64,000 bases of DNA, taken from positions 3,348,001 to 3,412,000 of the forward strand of contig JAPNXP010000006.1 in the NCBI GenBank assembly GCA_028753945.1, written 5' to 3'. The notes under the pieces were generated by a model that worked only from the letters and a program-made list of their open reading frames with translations, was not told the origin of the DNA and searched no databases. The stretch is from Hexactinellida sp. DTS-2022 (taxonomy: Eukaryota > Porifera > Hexactinellida). Positions 22,201 through 31,233 of this stretch are shown here, piece after piece; the first letter of the stretch is position 1; each line of letters begins with the position of its first letter. The position numbers and the translations under genes are program-made.

Positions 22201-25200
22201 CATTTATAACGCGTTTAACTATGTTAAAAGTATGCTAGAAAAACAAGATAATTCGCAACCAAAATTACCATAACGTCATCAGAAGATGATATATAACAAT
22301 TCTGGAGGGTGCTATGTATACCTGGATACCATATTCCTATATACCGTATTTCCCCGAATAAGCGCCGGGTCAATAAAAATGACATTGGTATGATAAAATC
22401 TATACACATTAGTTGATCACTGTAATGTAATTCCATTGATTTTGGCAACTTCGGTAGATATACTGTTGGTGGAAACCATTAGAACCGACTCAAATATTAT
22501 ATTCTGGATTTTTCACAAAAATTTCAGGATAATTTTGGCCCACGAAAACAATAAGCGCCGGGGCGCTTATTCGGGGAAATACGGTAGTTATAATACACTT
22601 TTCAGCTCTATTATTGCTAATTATTGGAATAAAGATCAATTCTCCATTTTCAATGCACTTTAAGTAATCCATGGTACACAAATTTTCGCTTAGCACTCAG
22701 GCCTTTTATATCGAAGGTCACGACTGATTATTATATTTCTCCGCTTAATGGGGTAAAAATTTGACAATAATTATAGGACGGAATTACAGTTTGACTCAAC
22801 TAATATATTTAGCATATTTCATTTTTAAGTATTTTTCACTAGTATAAGTACTCAGGTTCAGGAAGGAATTTGTATACCGAATGGTGAGCTAGACAAATAT
22901 AAATATTAAAAATATATAAATGCGAAATTCGTGTTCAGCATACTTGTTTACCTATTATAACATTTGTTTACCTTTTATAACATTTGGAACTTAATATATT
23001 TCTCAATTATAATGCGGTTTCTATTACCCCATCACTTTAATACAATCCGGACAAACACACAAACACACACACAACAATCGAGTTTTAATAATATAGATGT
23101 TCTCATTCATCTACCTTAAAAATCAACGTTTACATAGGAGTCGTAACCCACAAGGTCACCAGACATTACCTGGGTAGTGCAAAGGACTTACAAGGTGTTA
23201 TACGGTAGCACCCGGATTATCCGAGTTTACTAAAATAAGAAGGTAGGAAGTATACTCCGCTTGATAGAGCCACCGGTTATTAAATCTCAAAGCTTAATTT
23301 GGTAAAACTAAACCGGAACAAAACTGACCCTATTTAGCGAAGTCAACTGTATATACAATATAGTATATGTATACCAAAAACTGTACCATATTACAACCCG
23401 AATAAGCGCCGGGTCAATAAAATGGCATTTGTAAAATAAAATTAACACCCATTAGTTGATAAATGACGTGTAATTACATTGATTTAGACGGGAACGCGTA
23501 ATTTGGTCAACGCTAAGTTAGGAATTTGGTCAACGTGTGTAACCTGTCGAAGTGATCCATGCAGTTCATTAGTAACATTTAGACAAATGGAGAGCAGTAT
23601 ATGTGTAAAAGAAAACGAAAAATGTTCCCACCTCTCCCCTTGGATCCTCAAATTTATGTCAGCTTATTCGTGACTCCCCTTTTGTACATATATGTAAAGG
23701 AAGCGTCTGTAGTGAATGATCACATGCAATCATATTTGCATCTGATTTAATGCTACAGAAGATGAAATATGTTGAACAAATCCAATTTGATGGAACGTTC
23801 TATACAGTACCGGCGATTTTCTATCAACTCAATTATACTATTCATAACGCTTCATGAACATTGTATTCCAGCTATGCACATTTTGATGCAGAACAAAACT
23901 GAGGATCTATACACACTTGTTGTATTAAAGCTACTTGAACTAATTCCTGATTTTTCTCAAAAAATTGCTGTTAGTGATTTCGAAAAAGCACCTAGAAATG
24001 TATTCACACACTTTTCCCTGGAATGAGAGTATTTGGGTGTTGGTTCCATTTTACTCTAGCCATCTGGAAAAAAACACAATCCTTAGGCCTAGGAAAATTA
24101 TACAAAAATAATAATACGTTTGCAAATTTGCTCAGAAAACTAATGGCATTGTCTTTATTACCTGAAGATAAATTAATAGCAGTTTTCCCAATTTTATTAC
24201 AAGAAAGTTTCAATGAGAATGAGCTACTTAAAAGTTAAAGTTTTACTACAGAAATACATTGATTGTTTGAGAAAAAGCATTGTCAATATTTTCTGCTGAA
24301 AATGCACAAATAATGGTGCTGGAGTCAGCTGGACATATCATAAAACTCTAAATTGTTTGTCAAATTTGAAATTTTGGTCTGATCTAAACAAGATAATACT
24401 TGATTATGAAATTGAATATCAAAGGTTCGAACAATTTCTCATGCAACAGGTCTTCAAATTACCAGAAATTCAAGCAAGAAAAATTGCCAAAATGCTGAAC
24501 GTAGAAAAGCATGTAAAGACAAGTTATAAGATGGAACATTCTCAACTACTCAATATCTCAACGCTATTTCACTAACAATAGGGCGTACTTCTAAAATTTC
24601 CCAGGACGATTCAATTGATGAATCAATTCACAGTGATGATGACACACTTCAAAACACTTGCCTAATTTGTTGCCAAACAATTGAAGGAATATTTGCATTG
24701 GTCCCTTGTGGTCATGCAAATCTATGTCGCAATTATGGACAGAAATTTATTGATGAAGACACGCACTGTCCCATTTGCCGTAGTGAGATACTGAGATTAA
24801 TGCAGATTTTTCAATAATAATCTTTGTAATACTTCATTACTATTAATTTCATTTCATTGCTATGTCATTTAATTCACATTAAATTGTATTTCATTACTAT
24901 TTATTTCACAATTCCAGCGTAATAAAATTAGTAAAATACATTGTAATTTTCATTAAAAATACAGGATTTAAAATGTATCGTTGACCAAATACTTAACTAT
25001 GGAGTAGACCAAGTTCCTAACTCCCATTTAAGCAACTTCGGTATGTTTACTGTCGCTGAGAACCATTAGAATCTAGATAATATTATTTTCTAGATTTTTC
25101 AAAAAATTTGAGGATAAAATTTGGCTCACGAAAACAATAAGCGCAGAGGCTTATTCGTCCAAATTAATTCGGTAGAAGTAGAACATACAATTGGATAATC

Positions 25201-25924
25201 AATAGCCATTTATCACTCCAAGACGGTATGTATATTACTTAATAACTAGGGAATATACAAATATATTACCGAGGTTTTGTATCTTTCCTTCATCAGTATA
25301 CTTCCAGATCGCTAATTCTCTGAATGACCCCCATGTAAACAGAAGGCACCATTCTGGGTTAGGATGCCATCGTACACAATGGCTGAGACTCCCTAATGCT
25401 ATATTATGTGCTGTTTGCTTATAATTCCCATCTTTTATCTCCCAAAGTCTCAGTTTATGGTCGCTATGCGTCGTGGCTAGAATATTACGACTCTTTGAAT
25501 AATCCAATGATAAAACTAAGCAATTATGGATTTTAATCAATTTCAAAGCCTTTGCATTGCCACCTGTGTAATGCCGCAAGAGCGAGCTTTGCCAGCCTGT
25601 AAACACCTGTATTCTCTCAATGCCAGACACATCACATGTATCAAACTCTACAGCACACAGCGATAGCAGAGTATCCTCGTATTCCTGTATCTTACTCAAT
25701 ACAGTACCAGAATTGTCTACAATAGTAAAACCATTGTGGAACGGACAAATAAGATATTGTCCATCTGCTGTATGCGAAAGCTTTCCTCCACTGCCTCGTG
25801 ACTTGGGAGCATAGAATGGTTTAATGCTATGTTTCACTTCATACACAGTCTTGAGATGCAGAGACTCTCCGCTAGGCGTCTTGAAATACTGAATTGGCTT
25901 AGGTTCAGGTTCTGTTTGCTCCAT
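13286..25924 (-). CDS. TBL3: Transducin beta-like 3 / UTP13, nucleolar WD40 protein (834 aa, two exons)
   Basis: Exon 1 is 25924-25270 and exon 2 is 15135-13286. The donor CTCG|GTAATA and acceptor CTTTTAG|GTAAATTGG give a phase-1 junction that rebuilds LGKLEGH, and the joined length (2505 nt) is a whole number of codons. The protein has the tandem WD40 repeats of TBL3: exon 1 holds the first two to three blades and exon 2 the rest, including GHTKDINSVDVSPND and FSPFDQCLATASADMTIRIW. The C-terminal Utp13 region contains WNTNSKF and LLPYSQRH-like (MLPYSQRHMSRL). In other eukaryotes the family is part of the UTP-B complex of the small-subunit processome that matures 18S rRNA. Length agrees with about 800 residues in vertebrates. 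The single intron is 10,134 bp and contains a gene and many transposons. Confidence 0.93.
15232..15638 (-). mobile_element. Helitron-like repeat, copy D
   Basis: Read on the minus strand it starts TCTATATTATTAAAGCTCG after an A and ends in GAAGGGCTCG before a T. The terminal hairpin is a decayed version (GTCGCAAAGCGC) of the GCGAAGC hairpins of copies A and B. It contains the ATGCTGAACACGAATTTC segment shared with copies at 22.9 and 55.4 kb. Confidence 0.55.
15993..15999 (+). promoter_or_regulatory. TATA box of the nested membrane gene
   Basis: TATAAAA, 37 bp before the ATG at 16036. Confidence 0.5.
16036..17131 (+). CDS. Putative seven-helix membrane protein nested in the TBL3 intron (frame broken twice)
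   Basis: The ATG at 16036 opens a frame encoding a first hydrophobic helix (residues 3-25) and a basic loop. A second helix (IIGSIVLFTSVTI) is read in another frame near 16260-16310, and from about 16315 a third frame runs to 17131 with five more hydrophobic segments. Loop features match the gene at 51076: a Cys in the loop after helix 2 (FTDCTSYH) and a CYF motif before the last helix (NGNCYFPF). A TATAAAA lies 37 bp before the ATG and an AATAAA at 17183. No GT-AG pair I tried restores the second helix in frame, so either there are two frameshifts (pseudogene or sequence error) or an unusual splice. Function unknown; chemoreceptor-like topology is only a guess. Confidence 0.6.
17183..17188 (+). 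terminator. Polyadenylation signal of the nested membrane gene
   Basis: AATAAA 52 bp after the stop codon at 17131. Confidence 0.5.
17875..19170 (-). pseudogene. FLYWCH-MULE transposase pseudogene
   Basis: Reading leftward, a FLYWCH-like zinc finger (EGFIYNFQRE, KQWRCQVK, then an HCHG pair) lies at about 19160-18960 with a stop in it. A linker and the FLIYDSGPGSDRIIMFG block follow at 18868-18640. The main core (17875-18633) is in a different frame: MADGTFKT holds the first Asp, the CX2H motif reads CFFH, and TTNAVEAWHR holds the Glu. The second Asp block reads YFEKA, so that Asp is lost. Compared with the intact copy at 46932-48353 it has at least one stop, one frameshift and a lost catalytic residue. 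Confidence 0.85.
19186..19869 (-). pseudogene. Unrecognised ORFs inside the MULE
   Basis: Two minus-strand open stretches (19504-19869 and 19186-19449) lie between the transposase and the right inverted repeat. They read as ordinary globular protein (for example WSTFIEHKWTNLEQIADP and LSWIDYDGIILIINEHIF) and may be parts of one gene broken once. No family recognised. Being inside the inverted repeats they are candidate cargo or captured sequence. Confidence 0.4.
21285..21430. mobile_element. MITE, TTATATGTAGACCGTCTAT family (copy 1)
   Basis: The left end CTTATATGTAGACCGTCTAT and right end CCACATATAAGGAAGCTCT are inverted copies. A better preserved relative is at 25981-26150. Confidence 0.55.
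21651..22720. mobile_element. Foldback element with 270-bp arms
   Basis: 21651-21920 is repeated inverted at 22200-22720 once the nested MITE at 22344-22584 is removed. The arms begin TGACCTTCGATATAAA outside and reach AACGCGTTTAAC inside; the spacer is about 280 bp. Short reading frames in the arms are not genes. Confidence 0.85.
22344..22584. mobile_element. MITE with CCGTATTTCCCCGAATAAGC ends, TA duplication
   Basis: 241 bp with inverted ends CCGTATTTCCCCGAATAAGC and GCTTATTCGGGGAAATACGG. TA is duplicated at 22342-22343 and 22585-22586. The opposite foldback arm keeps the empty site with a single TA, which fixes the borders. Its interior matches both flanks of the MULE-bearing element at 23386-25172. 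Confidence 0.9.
22920..23097 (-). mobile_element. Helitron-like 5' end fragment
   Basis: On the minus strand it starts TCTATATTATTAAAACTCG, follows with the (GT)n tract, then the ATGCTGAACACGAATTTC segment of copies D and E. The 3' hairpin end is missing. Confidence 0.5.
23490..25025 (+). mobile_element. MULE with RING-bearing transposase, nested
   Basis: Its ends are inverted: GGGAACGCGTAATTTGGTC on the left, and GGGAGTTAGGAACTTGGTC as the complement of the right. Both arms repeat an AATTTGGTCAACG iteron. The flanking 8-mers ATTTAGAC and ATTTAAGC agree at 6 of 8 positions, as expected for an old MULE duplication. The uninterrupted site ATTTTGGC survives in the MITE at 22344. Confidence 0.75.
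23769..24817 (+). pseudogene. MULE transposase with C-terminal RING finger, decayed
   Basis: Pieces in several frames run in order: MLNKSNLMER to the SDFEKAPRNV block (23769-24010), the CWFHF motif and helices (24023-24238), the core C-terminus (24357-24575), then a RING finger at 24658-24783. The RING reads CLICC, then PCGHANLC, then HCPIC. One metal ligand, expected three residues after LC, is Tyr. The reading ends at TAA 24815. The first catalytic block is QFDGTFYTVP at about 23785. The closest relatives in the window are at 7.1-8.2 and 60.3-61.8 kb. Confidence 0.75.
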
Positions 25925-25980
25925 TGGTTCCTATCCTATCAATTAACTCTTTAGCTATAGTGTTGGGAACGTTAAAATTT

Positions 25981-26150
25981 TGAGATATCTTATATGTAGA
26001 CCGTCTATTTCTAGACCAGGTTTTCTTACATATACATTAGTATTACCCATAAAAAGCAGGGCAAGTGGTCTACAGAATTTATAGACGGTCTACAAATTTT
26101 TGGCTTATTTGTATGGGCTTTTATAGACCGTCTACATATAAGGATGCTCT
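25981..26150. mobile_element. MITE, TTATATGTAGACCGTCTAT family (copy 2)
   Basis: The left end ATCTTATATGTAGACCGTCT and right end AGACCGTCTACATATAAGGA are inverted copies, with further internal TAGACGGTCTAC repeats. It lies just upstream of the TBL3 start codon (25924), so it could affect the promoter. Confidence 0.65.
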
Positions 26151-26248
26151 AAAATTTTCAAGTTTTATGCTATTCAGAATGTATGATTAATAAGTATTTT
26201 AATATATGATTGTTAATTAACTTACGAATTTATATATAAATGGAAATA

Positions 26249-26328
26249 CATTAAAACCTCCAAAAGTGAACACCTTCAATAAATTAACACTTTTTCCCCA
26301 GGGTGTTCACTTTCTGAAGGCTTTACTG
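26249..26328. mobile_element. Short pogo-type MITE
   Basis: An 80-bp unit with ends CATTAAAACCTCCAAAAGTG and CACTTTCTGAAGGCTTTACTG and the paired core GTGAACACC/GGTGTTCAC. Confidence 0.55.
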
Positions 26329-26329
26329 T

Positions 26330-27141
26330 CCTTAAAGTAAGGGAATTACTTATATATTGGCCAACATCTTTTCGAATGTAATTTTTATGCACAGGCAAAG
26401 TCATTTTTTAACACCAAAATTTCACCACTGTGAAGCCGGATTCTGATATTGAAAAGGAGTTTGCCAGGAAATAAGCAAGGCCTAAAGAAATACTTTTACG
26501 GTTCGTTTGAGTGTTGATTAGTACTAACTAGGGCGGGGTTGGTTAACCGTTTTGAAGCTACGGTTACGACTCGATTTCTCCCCACGGTTAACCTAGCATC
26601 TTACTCATTAACTATAACCCGTAATCTTTTTTTAGAATCGCTTTATAAAGTACATGAACTGATACATTTGGTACTTTAGTTAACTTAGAAACAATGTTGT
26701 TACAAAAAATTGATTTTGTAATTATTGGAAATGGATTTAGGATTATAATTTTCTAACAAAATTCGAAAATTTTATATTTTACACAATAATATAAAAATCC
26801 ACTGCTGATTTCAACAGACCGGCTAACTGGTTGATACAAGCTGTAACCGTTATCCGATATTAGCAACGGTAATCCTGGTAAACCGAATCCAACCTTGATT
26901 AGTAAAGGAAAAATATCAAACCAACCCAAAATTTATTATTCAAACTAACGATCGTTATTGACAGTCATTTTGTATACGATAAGACCAATAACATCAGAGT
27001 ATAAATAAGCGGTATATTCATGCAGGGGAAATAGAAACAAACAAATAAATTATCAACTAACTGTATAAATAACATTGATTATAATTAAAATACCTACTAA
27101 CTCTCATGAGTTAGAACCAAATCAAAATGAGATTATATGAA
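26330..27141. other. No gene recognised
   Basis: A+T-rich spacer between the TBL3 start and the 3' end of the Ig receptor gene. Around 26530-26910 GGTTAACCG and related complements hint at an old inverted-repeat element. Nothing else is supported. Confidence 0.4.
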
Positions 27142-29343
27142 CTATAAAAAGTCTACATAATGGTCTGGAGGCAGATTTTCTAAAGATTCCCTGTTGATAA
27201 TATTAATATTAATTGTTGTACTCGTTGGAGTAACTTGAGATGTGTTGGTATGTAGTTCTATGGTAGAAATGGATGCTACATGTTCGTGTGATGTAATATA
27301 GGGAAAGGATTGTATTGGTGATGTTACTACAGGCACAACTTGTTGGTTAAATGGATTAGGCATACGAGAGGGTTGGGCAGGATATATTACGGGATTGGGT
27401 GGTGGTAAATGTGGAATCATGGGATGTGGGTGGTGTAATACAGGAGTCATGTTGGGAGGCTGTACAAGTGATACAGTGTGTGTCGCTATGTAAGGAGGGG
27501 GTATAGTAGGAGCTTGTACAGGAACAATCGGACGTTGCTGTATAAATGTAGGTGAGGGTAGAATGCCATAAGAATAGTGAATATCTTCAGCGCTATGACT
27601 ACGCTGTCGATGATGGATGGGCGGTGGAGCTAGATGGCTAGTTTGATGCTGATGCTCTCTAATAAGATTGTCTATTGAAACTGACTGTGAGGGAGGTTGT
27701 GTGCTGGATATATCATAAGTAGGCGGGACTGCTGAGCTATGCTTTGGTGTGGGTCTCGCGTTTGGTTCTGGTCTATCGATATCAGGAAGGCTATAAGAAC
27801 GTTTACGGTACATCGCTCTCTGTCTAGCCAGCTGATCTCTGGTATGCGGCTGTGTCCGTAGTGTCTGGTTCTTATGTGGACGTAAAATCGGTATTTCATT
27901 AAAAATACTTTCCTCAAAGCCACCATTGAATGGTGTATGTGTTAATTGTTTGTAACGAAACTGCTCTGGCAAATCATCTTGTGGCCCGAAGGACTGTAAA
28001 GGGAATCCATCTCTAACAGGCACGATTGGTGATGAAATTTCGTGAGAAGAGAACTTTCTAGAACGTTCAGAACAGCATTTACGATAACAGATACAAGACA
28101 TACAGAAACAACAGCAACATATACAGAAAGTCAACACAACTATAGCAAATCCACCAATAGGGAAAACCAAATAATAGAGATAGTTTGGGAATTCAAAGAA
28201 ATCTAAGTATGCAATAGGTTTAATGGTCATACTTGATGGTTGCGTGATTGCTTTTGTAGATGTGATTTCGATTGTAACGAGTGTAAAATTCGAATAAATC
28301 GTAGGAAAATAAGTTGATTGAGTAGTTTCAATCTCAATTAGATTAACGGACAGATTGAGTATGAACATGGAAACTTTGAAATACTCATGTTGTACAGTAC
28401 AGTAGTAATACCCGTTATCATTTACTGATAGATTATCAATTTGTGGTGAAACAGTTTTGTTGTTTACATTTGAAAAACTAATTGTTGTATTTTTCGTAAA
28501 TGTTTCTGCGAAATTCTGACAATATTGTGTCAAATTTAGCGATCTACCAACTTCTGTTGTTAAGTTTTTATAATAAAATTGCTCTTCTGTAACTGAAATA
28601 ATATACTCACTCTTACGGAAGAAATACCCACTCACTGGTATAATCTGACATAGAATCATTTCATGTGTATTCTCAGTTAATTCACCATTGGTCAATGGAG
28701 GTGGGTAATACAATTCGTCATCTGGAGTTAAGTACGTGACTCTTGGTATATTGTTTACACAGTATGAGCTGTTTGTATTACAAATGTACATATAGTATAG
28801 GGTCTTTTCAATAGGGCATTTCATAGTGAGATTTAAACTATTCATTGGTATTGTTAATAAGAAAGTGGATTCAAATACTCTTGGTATGTACTCAATGGTA
28901 ATTCTGTTTTTCGAGTGACAACCGGAAATACTACACGTATAGTCACCTGAAGATTGTGCGGACACACTTCTAATGTAAATCTCCCATTCATCCAAACGTA
29001 TACGCTTCACGCTTAAACTGATTGGTTCTGTCACAAAAGCGATTGTATTAATTGTTAATGCATTGTTGTCAAATTGTAGAGAAGTTGAGTTTTCATAATT
29101 GTCAAAAATAATGTCAAATGATTCGATTAAATCTCCAGCAGAGCCAATGCTTTGAGAATTGCTGAGAGAAATAATACAGAAAAATGTTGTGCTAGAAGGA
29201 TTCAACGGATCGTAATCTAAATAATCCATAGTACATGTAACTGCATAGGAAGTACATGGTAGTAGCGAGTTAGTGTTTAGGATGGAAAGGAAGAATAATA
29301 GAATACACAGGATTGGTCTGTGGAAGTGAGCAGGTTGCGTCAT
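27142..29343 (-). CDS. Type I membrane receptor with Ig-like ectodomain and proline-rich tail (733 aa)
   Basis: Single exon with ATG at 29343. Residues 1-27 are a signal peptide. The ectodomain (28-385) has Ig-like features: GDYTC (Cys137) and NGYYYC (Cys315) are typical F-strand signatures, and there are many N-X-S/T sites. A transmembrane helix spans about 388-413 and is followed by about ten cysteines within 407-424, likely palmitoylation sites. The 300-residue tail is rich in Pro, His and Gln. It contains RSYSLP (515-520, a canonical 14-3-3 site), a second RSHS (581-584) and two PY motifs, PPTY (540-543) and PPPY (615-618), which bind WW domains such as Nedd4-type ligases. No kinase domain or ITAM is seen. 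Ligand unknown. The tail suggests a scaffold or ubiquitin-regulated receptor, which is inference. Confidence 0.8.
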   Translation of the reverse strand: MTQPAHFHRPILCILLFFLSILNTNSLLPCTSYAVTCTMDYLDYDPLNPSSTTFFCIISLSNSQSIGSAGDLIESFDIIFDNYENSTSLQFDNNALTINTIAFVTEPISLSVKRIRLDEWEIYIRSVSAQSSGDYTCSISGCHSKNRITIEYIPRVFESTFLLTIPMNSLNLTMKCPIEKTLYYMYICNTNSSYCVNNIPRVTYLTPDDELYYPPPLTNGELTENTHEMILCQIIPVSGYFFRKSEYIISVTEEQFYYKNLTTEVGRSLNLTQYCQNFAETFTKNTTISFSNVNNKTVSPQIDNLSVNDNGYYYCTVQHEYFKVSMFILNLSVNLIEIETTQSTYFPTIYSNFTLVTIEITSTKAITQPSSMTIKPIAYLDFFEFPNYLYYLVFPIGGFAIVVLTFCICCCCFCMSCICYRKCCSERSRKFSSHEISSPIVPVRDGFPLQSFGPQDDLPEQFRYKQLTHTPFNGGFEESIFNEIPILRPHKNQTLRTQPHTRDQLARQRAMYRKRSYSLPDIDRPEPNARPTPKHSSAVPPTYDISSTQPPSQSVSIDNLIREHQHQTSHLAPPPIHHRQRSHSAEDIHYSYGILPSPTFIQQRPIVPVQAPTIPPPYIATHTVSLVQPPNMTPVLHHPHPMIPHLPPPNPVIYPAQPSRMPNPFNQQVVPVVTSPIQSFPYITSHEHVASISTIELHTNTSQVTPTSTTININIINRESLENLPPDHYVDFL

Positions 29344-29924
29344 AACATTAATTCTATGAATTTAGTGGGAAATAAACATTGCGTGTCATACGAGTTAGAA
29401 CAGGTATCTAATTGAATTAAAAATAATATAGTTATGCAATTTCATGTAACAATAAGGTTGGAAACCAAAAATTACAAAATACATTGAATGATAATAAGTA
29501 ATAACCTTTCTATTTTGCAGGGCTTTCACGAGCAATCTGATTGACTAGATGACTCGCGAGTCACCACGAGTCAGGACTCGCGAGCATTTGCGTAACTAGG
29601 GCAAGTGCCGCTGTGGTCAAGTGTGAAGACATACGCCAAAACAAAAACACTTTAAGTAGTGTATAAACCATAGATGCATTATACGATTATACGTTATACG
29701 TTCGGGGAGCGTATAATGGACCATACGTTAAGATCGTTATACGTTATCGTTGTATGATGATTATACGTTACGTATGATGGTATTATACGTTCACCTATCG
29801 TATAATGAGAATTATTCCCATTTTTCCTACTCCTGTTTCGCCTACTCCCATTTTGCCTACTAATTTGAAAATAGTGCCATTTCGCCTACTCATTCTTCAA
29901 ATTAGATTTGTTATATCCTAATAT

Positions 29925-30092
29925 CAGTGGCGGACACTTTGCTAATTATTGGGGGCGCTCTGACCTAATTATCCTAGTTTGTTATTGTAATATTAATTAA
30001 ATTATATATCACCTTCTCTAATGAATACACAATTTCGTTGAATATATTGGGGGCGCTTGAGCGCCCCTAGCGCCCCCTAGTGTGCGCCACTG
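29925..30092. mobile_element. hAT MITE with perfect 8-bp duplication
   Basis: 168 bp; ends CAGTGGCGGACAC and GTGTGCGCCACTG. CCTAATAT is duplicated exactly at 29917-29924 and 30093-30100. Inserted within the MULE at 29669-31489. Confidence 0.92.
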
Positions 30093-30277
30093 CCTAATAT
30101 GGACGTGAAATTAACCAGGTTTCATTAATTAATACTGAATATAATCTGCTTGTTTAATTAGGATTCAACTATTATAGTACGCCGTGAACTACGTTATATA
30201 AGGTCTATGCACCAACTTTGTCAAACTGGACCATGGATTAAAGGAAGGCCATTGATAAATAGGTTATTTACCGTTAT

Positions 30278-31233
30278 CTAATTAACTAGTAGTGCTAATG
30301 CTGCTGTTTGTCGAATGAATTGATTCATTACAGCATCTTGTTTGTAGAGCGTTTGAAGGCCCATCGTATTTATCTTTCTATTTATTGCCTGGGTGAAGTG
30401 AAAGTAACAACCTTTTACAGTTGTAGATGGGAATACTAACTGAATTGCCTGAATAATAGCAATCTCGAAGTCAGTTAAAATTTCATTTGGATTTATGTTA
30501 AAGCCAAGTTGTCTAGCCTTTAAGATAAGAAGCTCCAGGGCTTTTAAGTATATACTTCGTGACTTTCCTGGGAGAAGACAATGCACCAAAGGGAACTGCT
30601 TACCACTTTTGAATGCGTGTATAGTGAAAATTTGATAGAATATGCTGGGACATGTTTGAAACGTACCATCCATGTAAATTCTTTCAACCTCTGATAAATA
30701 CCTTATATTGTCTGTTGTTGTAAAGATGACAATTTTTTCCTCGTCACCGCCTTCTTCTGCAATAAGAATTGCGACCCACTGTATGTTCTAGCCCATTCAC
30801 CATGGAAATGAACTTCACTCCTGGATTGTGGGAGAGGGGGAAGTCGTTGCCTTCGTATCCTGTACAATTCAGATTTTATTGTAGGAAAGCTAGGAAAATG
30901 AGCTGCTATTGCATCACGATCATAACGAGCTGATATTTCAATCATACACCTTTGATAGATACTTGGTACAGGGTCAATACTTTCCCTAATAGTAGTTTTT
31001 ATCGTCTCGAGTGAATTACAGGCGGATATTTATGAATCATCAGCTGGGTGGCTGTGTTGATTTGCTCTGTTAGAAATGATTTCCCCATTGAGCGTTGTAA
31101 GTGTTCCGCTACAAGTTCGGGATTTGGAGCATCTCCAGAAAATCCGACCATCTAGCCCTCGTCTATTAATTTGATATTTGTAGCCTTCATAAACAAGAGC
31201 ACGAGCTCCTCGATTGGTAGAAATAAACTCCAT
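30278..31233 (-). pseudogene. FLYWCH-MULE transposase pseudogene, C-terminus deleted
   Basis: Three pieces in order on the minus strand. A FLYWCH finger at 31233-31030 (FWRCSKSRTC and QHSHP metal ligands); a linker at 30945-30703; and the MULE core at 30673-30278 with MDGTFQTCP (first Asp), TDFEIAI (second Asp) and CYFHFTQ (CX2H). The core stops at 30278 before the region with the catalytic Glu, which is gone. Different frames and the missing C-terminus make it non-functional. Confidence 0.85.

Larger units (their letters stand above)
23386..25172. mobile_element. TA-flanked element interrupted by a MULE
   Basis: The ends (CGAATAAGCGCCGGGTCAAT on the left, AAGCGCAGAGGCTTATTCG on the right) and about 100-140 bp of adjoining interior match the 241-bp MITE at 22344. 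TA lies at 23384-23385 and 25173-25174. Removing the MULE at 23490-25025 leaves a MITE of about the same length as the relative. Confidence 0.75.
15136..25269 (-). other. TBL3: Giant TBL3 intron (10,134 bp)
   Basis: GT-AG intron on the minus strand. It contains, in plus-strand order: a Helitron-like repeat, a plus-strand multipass membrane gene, a 3.4-kb decayed MULE, a GTAGACCGTC MITE, a 1.1-kb foldback with a nested MITE, another Helitron-like end, and a TA-flanked element carrying a MULE-RING transposon. The other introns seen in the window are 87 to 859 bp. Confidence 0.9.

Noticed and set aside
25235-25924. Separate small WD40 gene
   Set aside because: Its sequence is the N-terminus of TBL3 and splices in phase to the frame at 15135-13286.
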